Below, in pieces: positions 17,011 to 24,699 of a stretch of 64,000 bases of DNA; the stretch's first letter is position 1; each line of letters opens with the position of its first letter. Where the stretch lies: assembly GCA_902608115.1 (NCBI GenBank), contig CACLMT010000002.1, positions 1 to 64,000 of the forward strand, written 5' to 3'. The position numbers were made by a program, and so were the translations under genes. The notes beneath the pieces were generated by a model. That model ran no database searches. It had not been told where the DNA came from and saw only the letters and a list, made by a program, of their open reading frames with translations. The stretch comes from an uncultured SAR86 cluster bacterium. Lineage in GTDB: Bacteria > Pseudomonadota > Gammaproteobacteria > Magnimaribacterales > D2472.

Positions 17011-18622
17011 ATTGTTTCAGTTAGGTTTATTTTTACTAAGCATAACTATTAGTGCGCAAGAAAATAAGCCAAACGTTATTATTTTTCTTGTTGATGATCT
17101 AGGGTGGGCTGATATATCTCTACGAGGAGCACCAATAGATACTCCTGGTATTGATTCAATCTTTCAAGAGGGCGTTACCTTAGAAAGATTTTATACAACT
17201 CCAATATGTAGTCCAACAAGGGCAGCTTTAATGACTGGAAGAGACCCCTTAAGACTAGGTATTTCATATTCTGTTGTTATGCCATGGATGAATAATGGAG
17301 TGCATCCTGATGAGCATTTTATGCCTGAAACATTTAAGGCAGCAGGATATCAAACAGCAATAGTTGGGAAATGGCACTTAGGTCATTCTCAAGAAATTTT
17401 TCATCCTAATGCTCGAGGTTTTGATAGTTTTTATGGTCATATGCATACCGAGGTTGGTTATTTTCCCCCATTTGCAAATCAGGGCGGTGTTGATTTTCAA
17501 AGAAACGGTAAGACAATTAATGATAAAGGTTATGAGACATTTCTTTTAGCAGATGAAGCAACAAGATGGATTCAGCAAAGAGATAAAAGTAAACCATTTT
17601 TTTTGTATATGCCTTTTATAGCTCCACATAGTCCATTAGAGGCGCCCGATGATTTAGTGGCTAAATATGCTAATTTGAAAGATACGAGAGAGCTTACAAG
17701 AAGTGAAGCAATCGACAGAACAAGAAAATTAAATGGCTTTTCATCAAGCGCTAGACCTATTTATGCTGCTGTAGTTGATGCCTTAGATCAAGCTATCACC
17801 CAGGTTTTAAATATCTTGCAATCAGAAGGGATTGAAGAAGAAACAATTATTTTATTTAGTAGTGATAATGGTGGTGCTGCATATGCTGGTGGAGGAGCAG
17901 ATAATTTTCCTTTGAGAGGAGGCAAGGGTGATACTTATGAGGGTGGTATTAGAGTTATTGCCGCCATGAAATGGAAAGGGCATCTTCCAGCTGAAAAAAG
18001 TTTCTCATCTATAATGACTGTTATGGATGTTTTTCCTACTTTAGCAGGTGCTACAAAAATACCGATGCTTAATAGTAAACAAATATGGGGTAGAAATTTG
18101 TGGCCTGCAATTAAAGCGCAGCAAAAAATCTCTCTTTCCAAAGATGTATTTTTTGCATCCGAAACTCCAATTTATGGAGAGTTCCACACAACTGTTTTTA
18201 ATGACAAGTGGAAACTTGTTCAAGTTATTTCGAGCACATTAATGGAAATTAAAGTTCAAAATAAATTATTCGATATAAACAATGATCCCAATGAATATGA
18301 TGATTTAGCTAGCCAATATCCAAAATTGGTTGAAGTTATGGCTGAAAAAATTAGAAAGTGGCGAGCTTTACATCCTATTTCAGGAATTAGAGCCCAGTTA
18401 GTTCCACCCCCAGGCTGGAGAGCTCCAAAAGATTGGACTAGTTATACTATTCCAGTAAACGAACTTCAAGATGATGCTTCATTAGGTTTTGGAGCGCATG
18501 CCCATCAAATACTTGATTATTTAATCAAAGATCATGGAAGAATAATCTATGATTGTGAGCCTGGTGACTGGGAAAGAGGTAAGTGCAAAGCTCCAAAAGA
18601 TACTGGTCAGCATAAACACTGA
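17000..18622 (+). CDS. Exported sulfatase (arylsulfatase family)
   Basis: 540 residues: signal peptide (RLFQLGLFLLSITISAQ), metal site VIIFLVDDLGWADIS, and the modification motif ICSPTRAALMTGR (C-x-P-x-R, Cys to formylglycine). Later ligands follow: AIVGKWHLGH, IAPHSPLEAP, and ILFSSDNGGAAYAGGG. The family removes sulfate from aryl, steroid or polysaccharide esters. A maturase (FGE or anSME) must be supplied from elsewhere, as none is in the window. It overlaps both neighbours, indicating coupled expression with the monooxygenase and the hydrolase. Confidence 0.94.
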   Translation: MIFRLFQLGLFLLSITISAQENKPNVIIFLVDDLGWADISLRGAPIDTPGIDSIFQEGVTLERFYTTPICSPTRAALMTGRDPLRLGISYSVVMPWMNNGVHPDEHFMPETFKAAGYQTAIVGKWHLGHSQEIFHPNARGFDSFYGHMHTEVGYFPPFANQGGVDFQRNGKTINDKGYETFLLADEATRWIQQRDKSKPFFLYMPFIAPHSPLEAPDDLVAKYANLKDTRELTRSEAIDRTRKLNGFSSSARPIYAAVVDALDQAITQVLNILQSEGIEEETIILFSSDNGGAAYAGGGADNFPLRGGKGDTYEGGIRVIAAMKWKGHLPAEKSFSSIMTVMDVFPTLAGATKIPMLNSKQIWGRNLWPAIKAQQKISLSKDVFFASETPIYGEFHTTVFNDKWKLVQVISSTLMEIKVQNKLFDINNDPNEYDDLASQYPKLVEVMAEKIRKWRALHPISGIRAQLVPPPGWRAPKDWTSYTIPVNELQDDASLGFGAHAHQILDYLIKDHGRIIYDCEPGDWERGKCKAPKDTGQHKH

Positions 18623-19464
18623 TGAATAAAATACTATTAACTATAATATTCTTATCTTTTCAACTTGAAGCATCAAGAGTAATTGAAAAAACTATTTTTT
18701 CTTATTGGGATAAGCCTGATATAGATATATTTTATTCTGTTCCTGAAACAATCTCTGAAGAAACTAAAATTTTATTTATTATGCATGGAGATTCAAGATC
18801 AGCTGAAAGGTATATAACCGATTGGTTGCCGTTAGCTGAAAATAGAAACGTAGTTTTAATAGCTCCTAAATTTTCTAAAGAGTTCTATAAAGAGTATGTA
18901 TATTTAATGAAATCAAATGAAAAAGGTAGAACTATTTCAGATCCATTCCTTGATTTAGAAAATTCTTTAGGACTATTATTTGATTTCTTTTCATCCAAAT
19001 TAAAGCTTTCAAATAAATCATTTAGATTATATGGATACTCAGGAGGTTCTCAGTTTATCCATCGTTATCTACTTTTTAGTGAAGAACTAAGAATAGATAA
19101 AGTAGCTATGGCAAATGCGGAATTTTATACTTTTGTAGATGATTCAAAAAAGTATCCATTTGGTATAAAAGGTATGCGAGTTTCTGACGATAGGCTTGAA
19201 TGGTTTTTACGATTAAAGGCAGGTGTATTTTTAACTGATCAAAACAATGATGCTAGGCAATCAAACTTGCCCGCAATGAGAAAAGTAAGAAAACAGGGTA
19301 AAAATCGATTGCAAAGAGGAAATAATTTCTTTAATCATTTGATTAAACTAGGTAAAGACAGGAATATCTCTTTTAGATGGCGGTATCACATTGTTCAAGG
19401 AGTTGCTCATGATAATTCAGGTATGAGCGCTGCAGCATCTTCTTTTTTGCTAGAGGATCTTTAA
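18622..19464 (+). CDS. Exported alpha/beta-hydrolase-fold protein
   Basis: 280 residues with a signal peptide (NKILLTIIFLSFQLEAS). ILFIMHGDSRSAERYITDWLPLAENRNVVLIAPKF is the oxyanion strand, RLYGYSGGSQFIHRYLLF the nucleophile elbow (GYSGG), and VAHDNSGM the probable catalytic His. It resembles PHB depolymerase-like or esterase-type periplasmic hydrolases. The start overlaps the stop of the sulfatase (TGATG), so the three genes form one operon: oxygenation, desulfation and ester hydrolysis of perhaps the same class of compound. Substrate unknown. Confidence 0.8.
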   Translation: MNKILLTIIFLSFQLEASRVIEKTIFSYWDKPDIDIFYSVPETISEETKILFIMHGDSRSAERYITDWLPLAENRNVVLIAPKFSKEFYKEYVYLMKSNEKGRTISDPFLDLENSLGLLFDFFSSKLKLSNKSFRLYGYSGGSQFIHRYLLFSEELRIDKVAMANAEFYTFVDDSKKYPFGIKGMRVSDDRLEWFLRLKAGVFLTDQNNDARQSNLPAMRKVRKQGKNRLQRGNNFFNHLIKLGKDRNISFRWRYHIVQGVAHDNSGMSAAASSFLLEDL

Positions 19465-19520
19465 TTAGACCTAATTTTATTACTCAGTATTTCTATAAAT
19501 AATTTTTTTGCTTTTTTAAA

Positions 19521-20798
19521 TCATATTGAATTTTTATAGATTACCCCATCTTTCATAACAAAAATTACATTTTCTACGACTTTAATATTAATTATTGGAT
19601 TTGCAGGTAGGGCAATAATATCTGCAAGCATTCCAGGTTTTATCTGACCTAATTTATCTTCAATTCTAAGCAGTTTCGCTGTTTCAATTGTTGCACTTTT
19701 CAAGGCTGCTGTTGACGGCATACCAGCATCAGTCATTAAAATAAATTCCTGCCAGTTATCTCCATGAGCAGATACCCCTGAATCTGTACCAAATGCAATT
19801 TTAACTCCAGCTTTATATGCAGCTTCAAATGTTGATTGTATTTGGGGGCCAATTTTTTCAGCTTTTGGTCTAACTAATTCAGGAAAAAAGTTTGGGATTT
19901 TAGCTTTTTCTGCAACCCAATTTCCAGCCATTATTGTTGGAACATAGTAGGTGCCTTTCTTTTTCATTAATTGCATAACTTCCTCATCCATAAAAGTTCC
20001 ATGCTCTATTGAATTAATTCCAGCTAAAACTGCTCGCTTCATACCTTCTTTTCCATGGGCATGAGCTGCTGTCCATAAACCATAATCATTTGCAGTTTTA
20101 ACTATTGCTGCAAGTTCTTCATCAGTGAATTGAGGGTTTTCTCCTGATTTAGCAACACTCAGAACACCTCCTGTTGCAGTAATTTTTATTCCATCTGTTC
20201 CATCTTTATATCTTTGTCTAACTGCTTTTATAGCATCATTAGGACTATCTATAACTCCTTGCTTAGGGGTAGGTGGTGAATAGCTATCTTTAGACATTCC
20301 ATTAGTTGGATCACCATGTCCTCCCGTAGTTGCAATTGTTTTACCTGATGTAAATATTCTTGGTCCTACCATTAATCCTTCTGATATAGCTTTCCTTAAA
20401 GCTATTGTTTCCATACCTCCATCACCCAAGTTCCTAACTGTGGTAAATCCAGCCATAAGAGTTTTTTTTGCTGAATTTGCAGCGAAAAGAGCACTAAATT
20501 CTGGCTCAACTTTTGATGGTCTTTCTGCTTTTGGCACATATTCTCCTGCTAAATGAACATGCATATCCATGAAGCCTGGTAAGACAAAAGATTGTTTTAA
20601 ATTAATTACTTGATCTTCAGATTTTGTTTTTGCATAACCTTTTGTTATTGATTCAATTTTATTTCCTGAGATACGGATTGTAACCGCCTTAGATATTTCA
20701 CCTGAACTCACATCAATTAGATTCCCAACATGAAGCAAGGTATCCGAGAATGTGAAAGTAGAAATTAAACAGGCAACTAGTAAAGTTATTTTATTCAT
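19521..20798 (-). CDS. Exported amidohydrolase (imidazolonepropionase-like)
   Basis: The start is moved to the ATG at 20798 because GAGGG precedes it and it begins a clean signal peptide (NKITLLVACLISTFTFS); the 12 residues upstream in the ORF track do not fit. The protein shows DMHVHLAGEY (HxH), KITATGGVLS (Lys), AAHAHG and IEHGTF (His ligands), AFGTDSGVS (Asp) and the C-terminal KPGMLADIIALPANP. This is the periplasmic amidohydrolase group related to Xaa-Pro and Xaa-Arg dipeptidases. It is distinct from the YtcJ-like enzyme at the window start. Confidence 0.88.
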   Translation of the reverse strand: MNKITLLVACLISTFTFSDTLLHVGNLIDVSSGEISKAVTIRISGNKIESITKGYAKTKSEDQVINLKQSFVLPGFMDMHVHLAGEYVPKAERPSKVEPEFSALFAANSAKKTLMAGFTTVRNLGDGGMETIALRKAISEGLMVGPRIFTSGKTIATTGGHGDPTNGMSKDSYSPPTPKQGVIDSPNDAIKAVRQRYKDGTDGIKITATGGVLSVAKSGENPQFTDEELAAIVKTANDYGLWTAAHAHGKEGMKRAVLAGINSIEHGTFMDEEVMQLMKKKGTYYVPTIMAGNWVAEKAKIPNFFPELVRPKAEKIGPQIQSTFEAAYKAGVKIAFGTDSGVSAHGDNWQEFILMTDAGMPSTAALKSATIETAKLLRIEDKLGQIKPGMLADIIALPANPIINIKVVENVIFVMKDGVIYKNSI

Positions 20799-20892
20799 AA
20801 TCCCTCTATGGCTTGTAAATGTAGTATTTAACAATACTATTTTTTATAAAAACTTAATAGCTTTGTCTTATATAAACAGTTGATAAAAAGCT

Positions 20893-21870
20893 TTATAGCT
20901 TAATAATTTTTGATTGCAGCTCTTGTCCTAATTTGTTGTGAATAGATAAAGAGATTAAATTTTTTTTAGAATCGATTTCAATAAGACCAAAGTTAACTTC
21001 AGGATACGTGCGACCTATTAAGAGCGGGTCATATTCAACCGCAATTGATGAAGCTTTATTTAGTGAAGAAGATGTTAGCTCTAAAAAAAAATTATTTTGG
21101 TAAATTCCTGATCTATGTCTATCACCAGATAAAGCTATAATTGTTTTATCTTGTGAGGCTAATTTTATTTCTTTAAGAAGTCTTTTTCTTTCATGGGGGA
21201 AGTTAGCCCATTTTTCATATGGATGATTAGTAGCTAAAACTTGAATTGATGAGAGAATAAAAATTATTTCAGCCTCAGAATTTCTAAGTGTTTTCCTGAA
21301 CCATTTCCATTGTTTGTTACCTAAAACAGTCGCATAAGGACTCTTGTTAGGTTGATAATTATTTGTTTTGCCATTCAAAGGAGATCTGAAATATCTTGTA
21401 TCTAAAACAATATATTGAATTTTTTTGTCCTCTATTAATTGAGAGCGTTCAAAATATAATCCTTGTCTTTCCCTTCGAATATCATTAACTGGAATTTTCC
21501 AAAAATCTATAAATAGTTTTTTAGCCTCGTTTTTATTTTTATAATCTCCACCACCATCATTTACCCCATAATCATGATCATCCCAAATTGCAATAATGTC
21601 TTTTTTATTGAGCCAGCTAGGAAAATTACTCTTTTGTTTTGCATAAGCACGTTTCATTTTATCCAAGTTTCCTGATGATGTATCTCCATAAACATTGTCA
21701 CCTAAAAAAATAAAGCCATCTATATTATGTTTCTTGATAGTGATCCATATATCTTGTTTTAAATTTTGATCAATACATGAACCTACTCCTAATTTATATG
21801 CATACAATGAAGGGCTAAATATGGATAAAATATAAACAAGAGCTATTTGTTTACTTAAAGATTTAATCAT
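20893..21870 (-). CDS. PhoD-like metallophosphatase
   Basis: 325 residues: signal peptide (IALVYILSIFSPSLYA), then LGVGSCIDQ, FIFLGDNVYGDT (metal-binding GDxxY), IAIWDDHDYGVNDGG (the characteristic DDHDYG), VLDTRYFRS and IALSGDRHRSGIY (GDxH). These are the calcium/iron site motifs of alkaline phosphatase D-type phosphodiesterases. It is a single-domain form, shorter than classical PhoD. It probably releases phosphate from phosphoesters in the periplasm. No Pho box was recognised upstream. Confidence 0.88.
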   Translation of the reverse strand: MIKSLSKQIALVYILSIFSPSLYAYKLGVGSCIDQNLKQDIWITIKKHNIDGFIFLGDNVYGDTSSGNLDKMKRAYAKQKSNFPSWLNKKDIIAIWDDHDYGVNDGGGDYKNKNEAKKLFIDFWKIPVNDIRRERQGLYFERSQLIEDKKIQYIVLDTRYFRSPLNGKTNNYQPNKSPYATVLGNKQWKWFRKTLRNSEAEIIFILSSIQVLATNHPYEKWANFPHERKRLLKEIKLASQDKTIIALSGDRHRSGIYQNNFFLELTSSSLNKASSIAVEYDPLLIGRTYPEVNFGLIEIDSKKNLISLSIHNKLGQELQSKIIKL

Positions 21871-21909
21871 AATGTTATTATTATATTCATTGTTAGGAAA
21901 TCATACACA

Positions 21910-22641
21910 ATGAAAACTATAAACTTTTTTTTCATAATAATAATACTTTTAGGGTGTGATCAAAGATCAAATAATTTAAACAGATTAAGTGATTTAATTA
22001 AACCGCAATATTCAAAACAACAATCATTCTTTAGTTGCTCTTTATTACCAAATCAGACTCTTTCATCAATTGAGATGTTTATCCCATCTTTTGTAGAAAG
22101 TTTTGTAAAGCTAGGAGATAGTTCAGAAGAAATCTTTTTTATTTTCCCAATTCAGAATGCTGAAGTTGAAACATCAAAATTTAAGATTCTACTTAATCAT
22201 GATGAAAATACTTCTATTGATAAAGTAAATTTAACGTTCGCTGCTTTGCAATTTTTTTCTATTGCAGATTGTAATACCAATATACCTACTTTATCAGCTA
22301 CAAACTTTCTGGAATTGTTACCAACGAATAATTCAACTGTAATAGAAATATTGGAATGTGAATATTTACAAAATTATAATTTTGCAACTATGAAGCTTGT
22401 ATTTGATGAGGTCATTAATGAGATTAATAAATATGATCAGAAGGTTGGTATTAGTTATGCAGATAACACATTAGATAATGTTAATTTTCGCTGGATAAAT
22501 AGTTTTGAATCAATAGATAGCAGGAAATCTTTTGTTGAATTATGGCAATCCTCAGTAATTGGTAAAGAAATCCAGGCTCAATTATTAGAACAGTCTAAGT
22601 GTAGGGGATCAGAAATTTATGCAGCTTATAAAGTACTTTAA
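21910..22641 (+). CDS. Lipoprotein of unknown function
   Basis: 243 residues with a short lipoprotein signal and lipobox (IILLGC, Cys16), then a soluble domain with scattered aromatic and hydrophobic residues and four further cysteines (FSCSLL, DCNTN, ECEYL, SKCRG). The sequence SLLPNQTLSSIEMFIPSFVESF recalls NIPSNAP- or dabb-like short sensor folds, but I cannot assign it. It is divergent from the phosphatase with 39 bases between starts. It is likely a periplasmic or outer-membrane protein. Confidence 0.6.
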   Translation: MKTINFFFIIIILLGCDQRSNNLNRLSDLIKPQYSKQQSFFSCSLLPNQTLSSIEMFIPSFVESFVKLGDSSEEIFFIFPIQNAEVETSKFKILLNHDENTSIDKVNLTFAALQFFSIADCNTNIPTLSATNFLELLPTNNSTVIEILECEYLQNYNFATMKLVFDEVINEINKYDQKVGISYADNTLDNVNFRWINSFESIDSRKSFVELWQSSVIGKEIQAQLLEQSKCRGSEIYAAYKVL

Positions 22642-22644
22642 TAA

Positions 22645-22839
22645 TTAGATATTAGAAATCTGATCATATAATTTTTTAATACCATTGCTCACAGTCTTTA
22701 GAAATACTACAGGAAAAATTGCATGTATTATTCCTACAATAGATAAAAGAAGAAGTTTTACAGAAATAACAATCACGCGAATAGCGTGTTGAAAGTAACT
22801 AAGGTTTGATTTTTTTAGATGGTGTAAATCAAAGATCAT
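22645..22839 (-). CDS. DUF6356-like small membrane protein
   Basis: 64 residues: a short amphipathic N-terminus containing LSYFQHAIRV, a single hydrophobic helix (VIVISVKLLLLSIVGIIHAIFPVVF) and the tail LKTVSNGIKKLYDQI. The SYxxH...A start, the HAxFP.xF motif in the membrane helix and the T-S-x-x-I-x-x-L-x-D tail match the small DUF6356 family of proteobacterial inner-membrane proteins as I remember it. Function unknown. The start codon lies in a gap with no other gene up to the tRNA at 22956. Confidence 0.6.
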   Translation of the reverse strand: MIFDLHHLKKSNLSYFQHAIRVIVISVKLLLLSIVGIIHAIFPVVFLKTVSNGIKKLYDQISNI

Positions 22840-22955
22840 ATATTTATTTTAAACTAATTTTTTAATTTTATGTGATGGGTGTTTTATATTAATAGAGATT
22901 TGAAACTAGTTATACTGTGGAGTAAGTTGGTGTAGAATACTTTTCTTCTTTGTAT

Positions 22956-23030
22956 GCGGCATTAGTATAATGGCTAGTATATCTGCCTTCCAAGCAGATG
23001 GTCCGAGTTCGAGTCTCGGATGCCGCACCA
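22956..23030 (+). tRNA. tRNA-Gly (TCC)
   Basis: Complete 75-nt cloverleaf: acceptor GCGGCAT with ATGCCGC, D arm TAGTATAATGGCTAGTA, anticodon stem-loop CTGCCTTCCAAGCAG (anticodon TCC), T arm CCGAGTTCGAGTCTCGG, discriminator A and encoded CCA. The short 75-nt form with ATAATGGC in the D loop is typical for glycine UCC. Confidence 0.95.
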
Positions 23031-23109
23031 TTTACTCATTTGTAACATTTAAGCAACCAATTCATGTTAATGTGTTGTGTAATTATTGTATAAAATAAGG
23101 AGGCAAAAT

Positions 23110-23868
23110 ATGCGATATTTATTTTTAATTTCACTAAGTTTTGTAAGCTTTTCTCTTTTGGCTACTTCTGAACAATATGTTGTTCGAACTGAAGTAAGTT
23201 TTTGTAAATATAAAGAAGGCAAAAGTTATGATGACGTTATTAAATATTCTAAGAAATATGAAAAGTTTCTGCGTGCAAATGGCTTAAAGTATTCACGGTC
23301 TATTTTTGTACCTGTTATAGCTGGTAATACTGAGCATGACTACGTTCTGTGGGGAACTTGGCCAGACGGTGAAGAAATGTACAAAGAATATGGAGCTTAT
23401 CTTAATGACTATAAAAATATGGGATCTAAAAATCCAGGAATTTGCCATACAAATGTAGCATTTTTTAATACAGGTGCATTGCATTTAAGAATTCCATTTG
23501 AAGAGTATGATCGAGTGCAAATGGTCGAATTTAGAGCGTGTAAATTTACTGATAACTCTTCATGGTCAGAGATACTTCAATTAGCTGCTGATAATGAAGA
23601 AGCTAACATTAAACTTGGAAGGGATGGTTTCGGTGTACATTACCTTCGACCTTATAGAGGATTTGATGCTAATACCCCTTTTGATATGATCACTATGACA
23701 CATTACTATAACCGGAATAAAAGAGCAGAAGCTACAAAAACCTGGCCCAAAATTCGCGATTATAGAATTGAGCATGGGTTTGGAGAAAGATGGAAGAAGA
23801 ACGTAAAGTCTTGCACTCCATGGGACCTTTATTCGATGGAATTTATTTATAATACAAACGATTCATAA
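23110..23868 (+). CDS. Exported two-module protein (paralogue of 8576-9265)
   Basis: The start is set to the ATG at 23110: AGGAGG lies 7 bases upstream and the signal peptide (RYLFLISLSFVSFSLLA) begins there; the track start at 23086 adds KIRRQ residues that do not fit. The mature protein has two similar halves, QYVVRTEVSFCKYKEGKSYDD...HDYVLWGTWPDG and VQMVEFRACKFTDNSSWSE...FDMITMTHYYNR, each strand-helix-strand with a Cys-Lys pair. That is the same architecture as 8576-9265. A tandem ferredoxin-like or alpha-beta barrel fold is inferred. A strong terminator follows, so it is probably monocistronic. Confidence 0.65.
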   Translation: MRYLFLISLSFVSFSLLATSEQYVVRTEVSFCKYKEGKSYDDVIKYSKKYEKFLRANGLKYSRSIFVPVIAGNTEHDYVLWGTWPDGEEMYKEYGAYLNDYKNMGSKNPGICHTNVAFFNTGALHLRIPFEEYDRVQMVEFRACKFTDNSSWSEILQLAADNEEANIKLGRDGFGVHYLRPYRGFDANTPFDMITMTHYYNRNKRAEATKTWPKIRDYRIEHGFGERWKKNVKSCTPWDLYSMEFIYNTNDS

Positions 23869-23885
23869 ATAAAGGTTTATTAGAT

Positions 23886-23914
23886 AAAAAGGAGGTTTTT
23901 TGCCTCCTTTTTTG
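23886..23914 (+). terminator. Rho-independent terminator
   Basis: AAAAAGGAGG and CCTCCTTTTTT enclose a TTTTTTG loop and run into a T tract, 18 bases after the stop of the exported protein gene at 23110-23868. It ends that transcript before ogt. Confidence 0.88.
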
Positions 23915-23954
23915 TTTTATATAGAATATTCACTCGGATGTTAAAATATAGTTA

Positions 23955-24395
23955 ATGGAAATTAAAATTGTTAATAGCCCTATAGGAAATTTTTCTTCAG
24001 TTTATGGTGAACTAGGCTTAAAAAAATTAATCTATATCAAGCATAATAAGTCTAAGCAGCCAGCCGATAAAAATTTGCAGATATTAATTAATCAATTTTT
24101 TAGTCAACATGGATTACAAGACTTGCCAACATATGAATTGATAGGAACTAAGTTTCAAAAAAAAGTCTGGGATTATTTATCTAAAATACCTAGAGGTACA
24201 ACTGAATCATACTCTAGTGTTGCTAGAAAAATTGGTACCCCTGGTGCGGCTAGGGCTGTCGGGACAGCATGCAGACTCAATCCTATCCCATTATTTATTC
24301 CATGTCATAGAGTTGTGAAAAGTGATAATAGCATTGGAGAATTTGGATTAGGTAAGGATAATAAAAGATTTCTACTAGATTTAGAGAGATTATGA
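23955..24395 (+). CDS. ogt: Methylated-DNA-protein-cysteine methyltransferase
   Basis: 146 residues with the full C-terminal alkyltransferase domain: FQKKVWDYLSKIPRGTTESYSSVARKIGTPGAARAVGTACRLNPIP with the helix-turn-helix Arg, then the acceptor motif IPCHRVV (Cys about 119) and the end LGKDNKRFLLDLE. The N-terminal domain is short, as in Ogt rather than Ada. It transfers O6-methyl groups from guanine to its own cysteine (suicide repair). The stop overlaps the start of bolA by 4 bases (ATGA), so they are co-translated. Confidence 0.93.
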   Translation: MEIKIVNSPIGNFSSVYGELGLKKLIYIKHNKSKQPADKNLQILINQFFSQHGLQDLPTYELIGTKFQKKVWDYLSKIPRGTTESYSSVARKIGTPGAARAVGTACRLNPIPLFIPCHRVVKSDNSIGEFGLGKDNKRFLLDLERL

Positions 24396-24691
24396 GTATT
24401 TATAATAAAATTATTTCTACTTTAAATGGAGCATTTCAAGTTACAGAGTTGCGCCTTGAAAATGAAAGCTCTATGCACAATGTTCCAGCTGATTCAGAAA
24501 CACACTTTAAACTTATCATTGTCTCTAAAGATTTTAATGGGCTAAGTAAAGTTGATCGTCATAAGAATATATATTCTTCTTTAAATGAAATAATGCGCAA
24601 TATTCATGCTTTATCTATTCAAGCCTTTACAATTGAAGAGTATGAAAAAAATCCATCAATACTTATTTCCCCAGATTGCTCTAATAAATAA
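24392..24691 (+). CDS. bolA: BolA-family protein
   Basis: 99 residues with the BolA fold: N-terminal helix, then VTELRLENESSMHNVPADSETHFKLIIVSKDFNGLSKVDRHKNIYSSL, containing the conserved 'H....ETHFK..IVS..F.G.....RH..I...L' pattern, and HALSIQAFTIEEYEK at the end. BolA proteins bind monothiol glutaredoxins and [2Fe-2S] clusters and influence transcription and cell shape. Coupled by overlap with ogt. Confidence 0.93.
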   Translation: MSIYNKIISTLNGAFQVTELRLENESSMHNVPADSETHFKLIIVSKDFNGLSKVDRHKNIYSSLNEIMRNIHALSIQAFTIEEYEKNPSILISPDCSNK

Positions 24692-24699
24692 TTAGTTTT

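Noticed and set aside
17935-18242. Three short ORFs inside the sulfatase gene
   Set aside because: Shadow frames of a strongly conserved coding region.
23043-23069. GTAACA with 15 bases to CATGTT
   Set aside because: The -35-like part matches the ECF motif but the -10 part lacks CGT; also a good ribosome-binding site and normal gene context do not require it.
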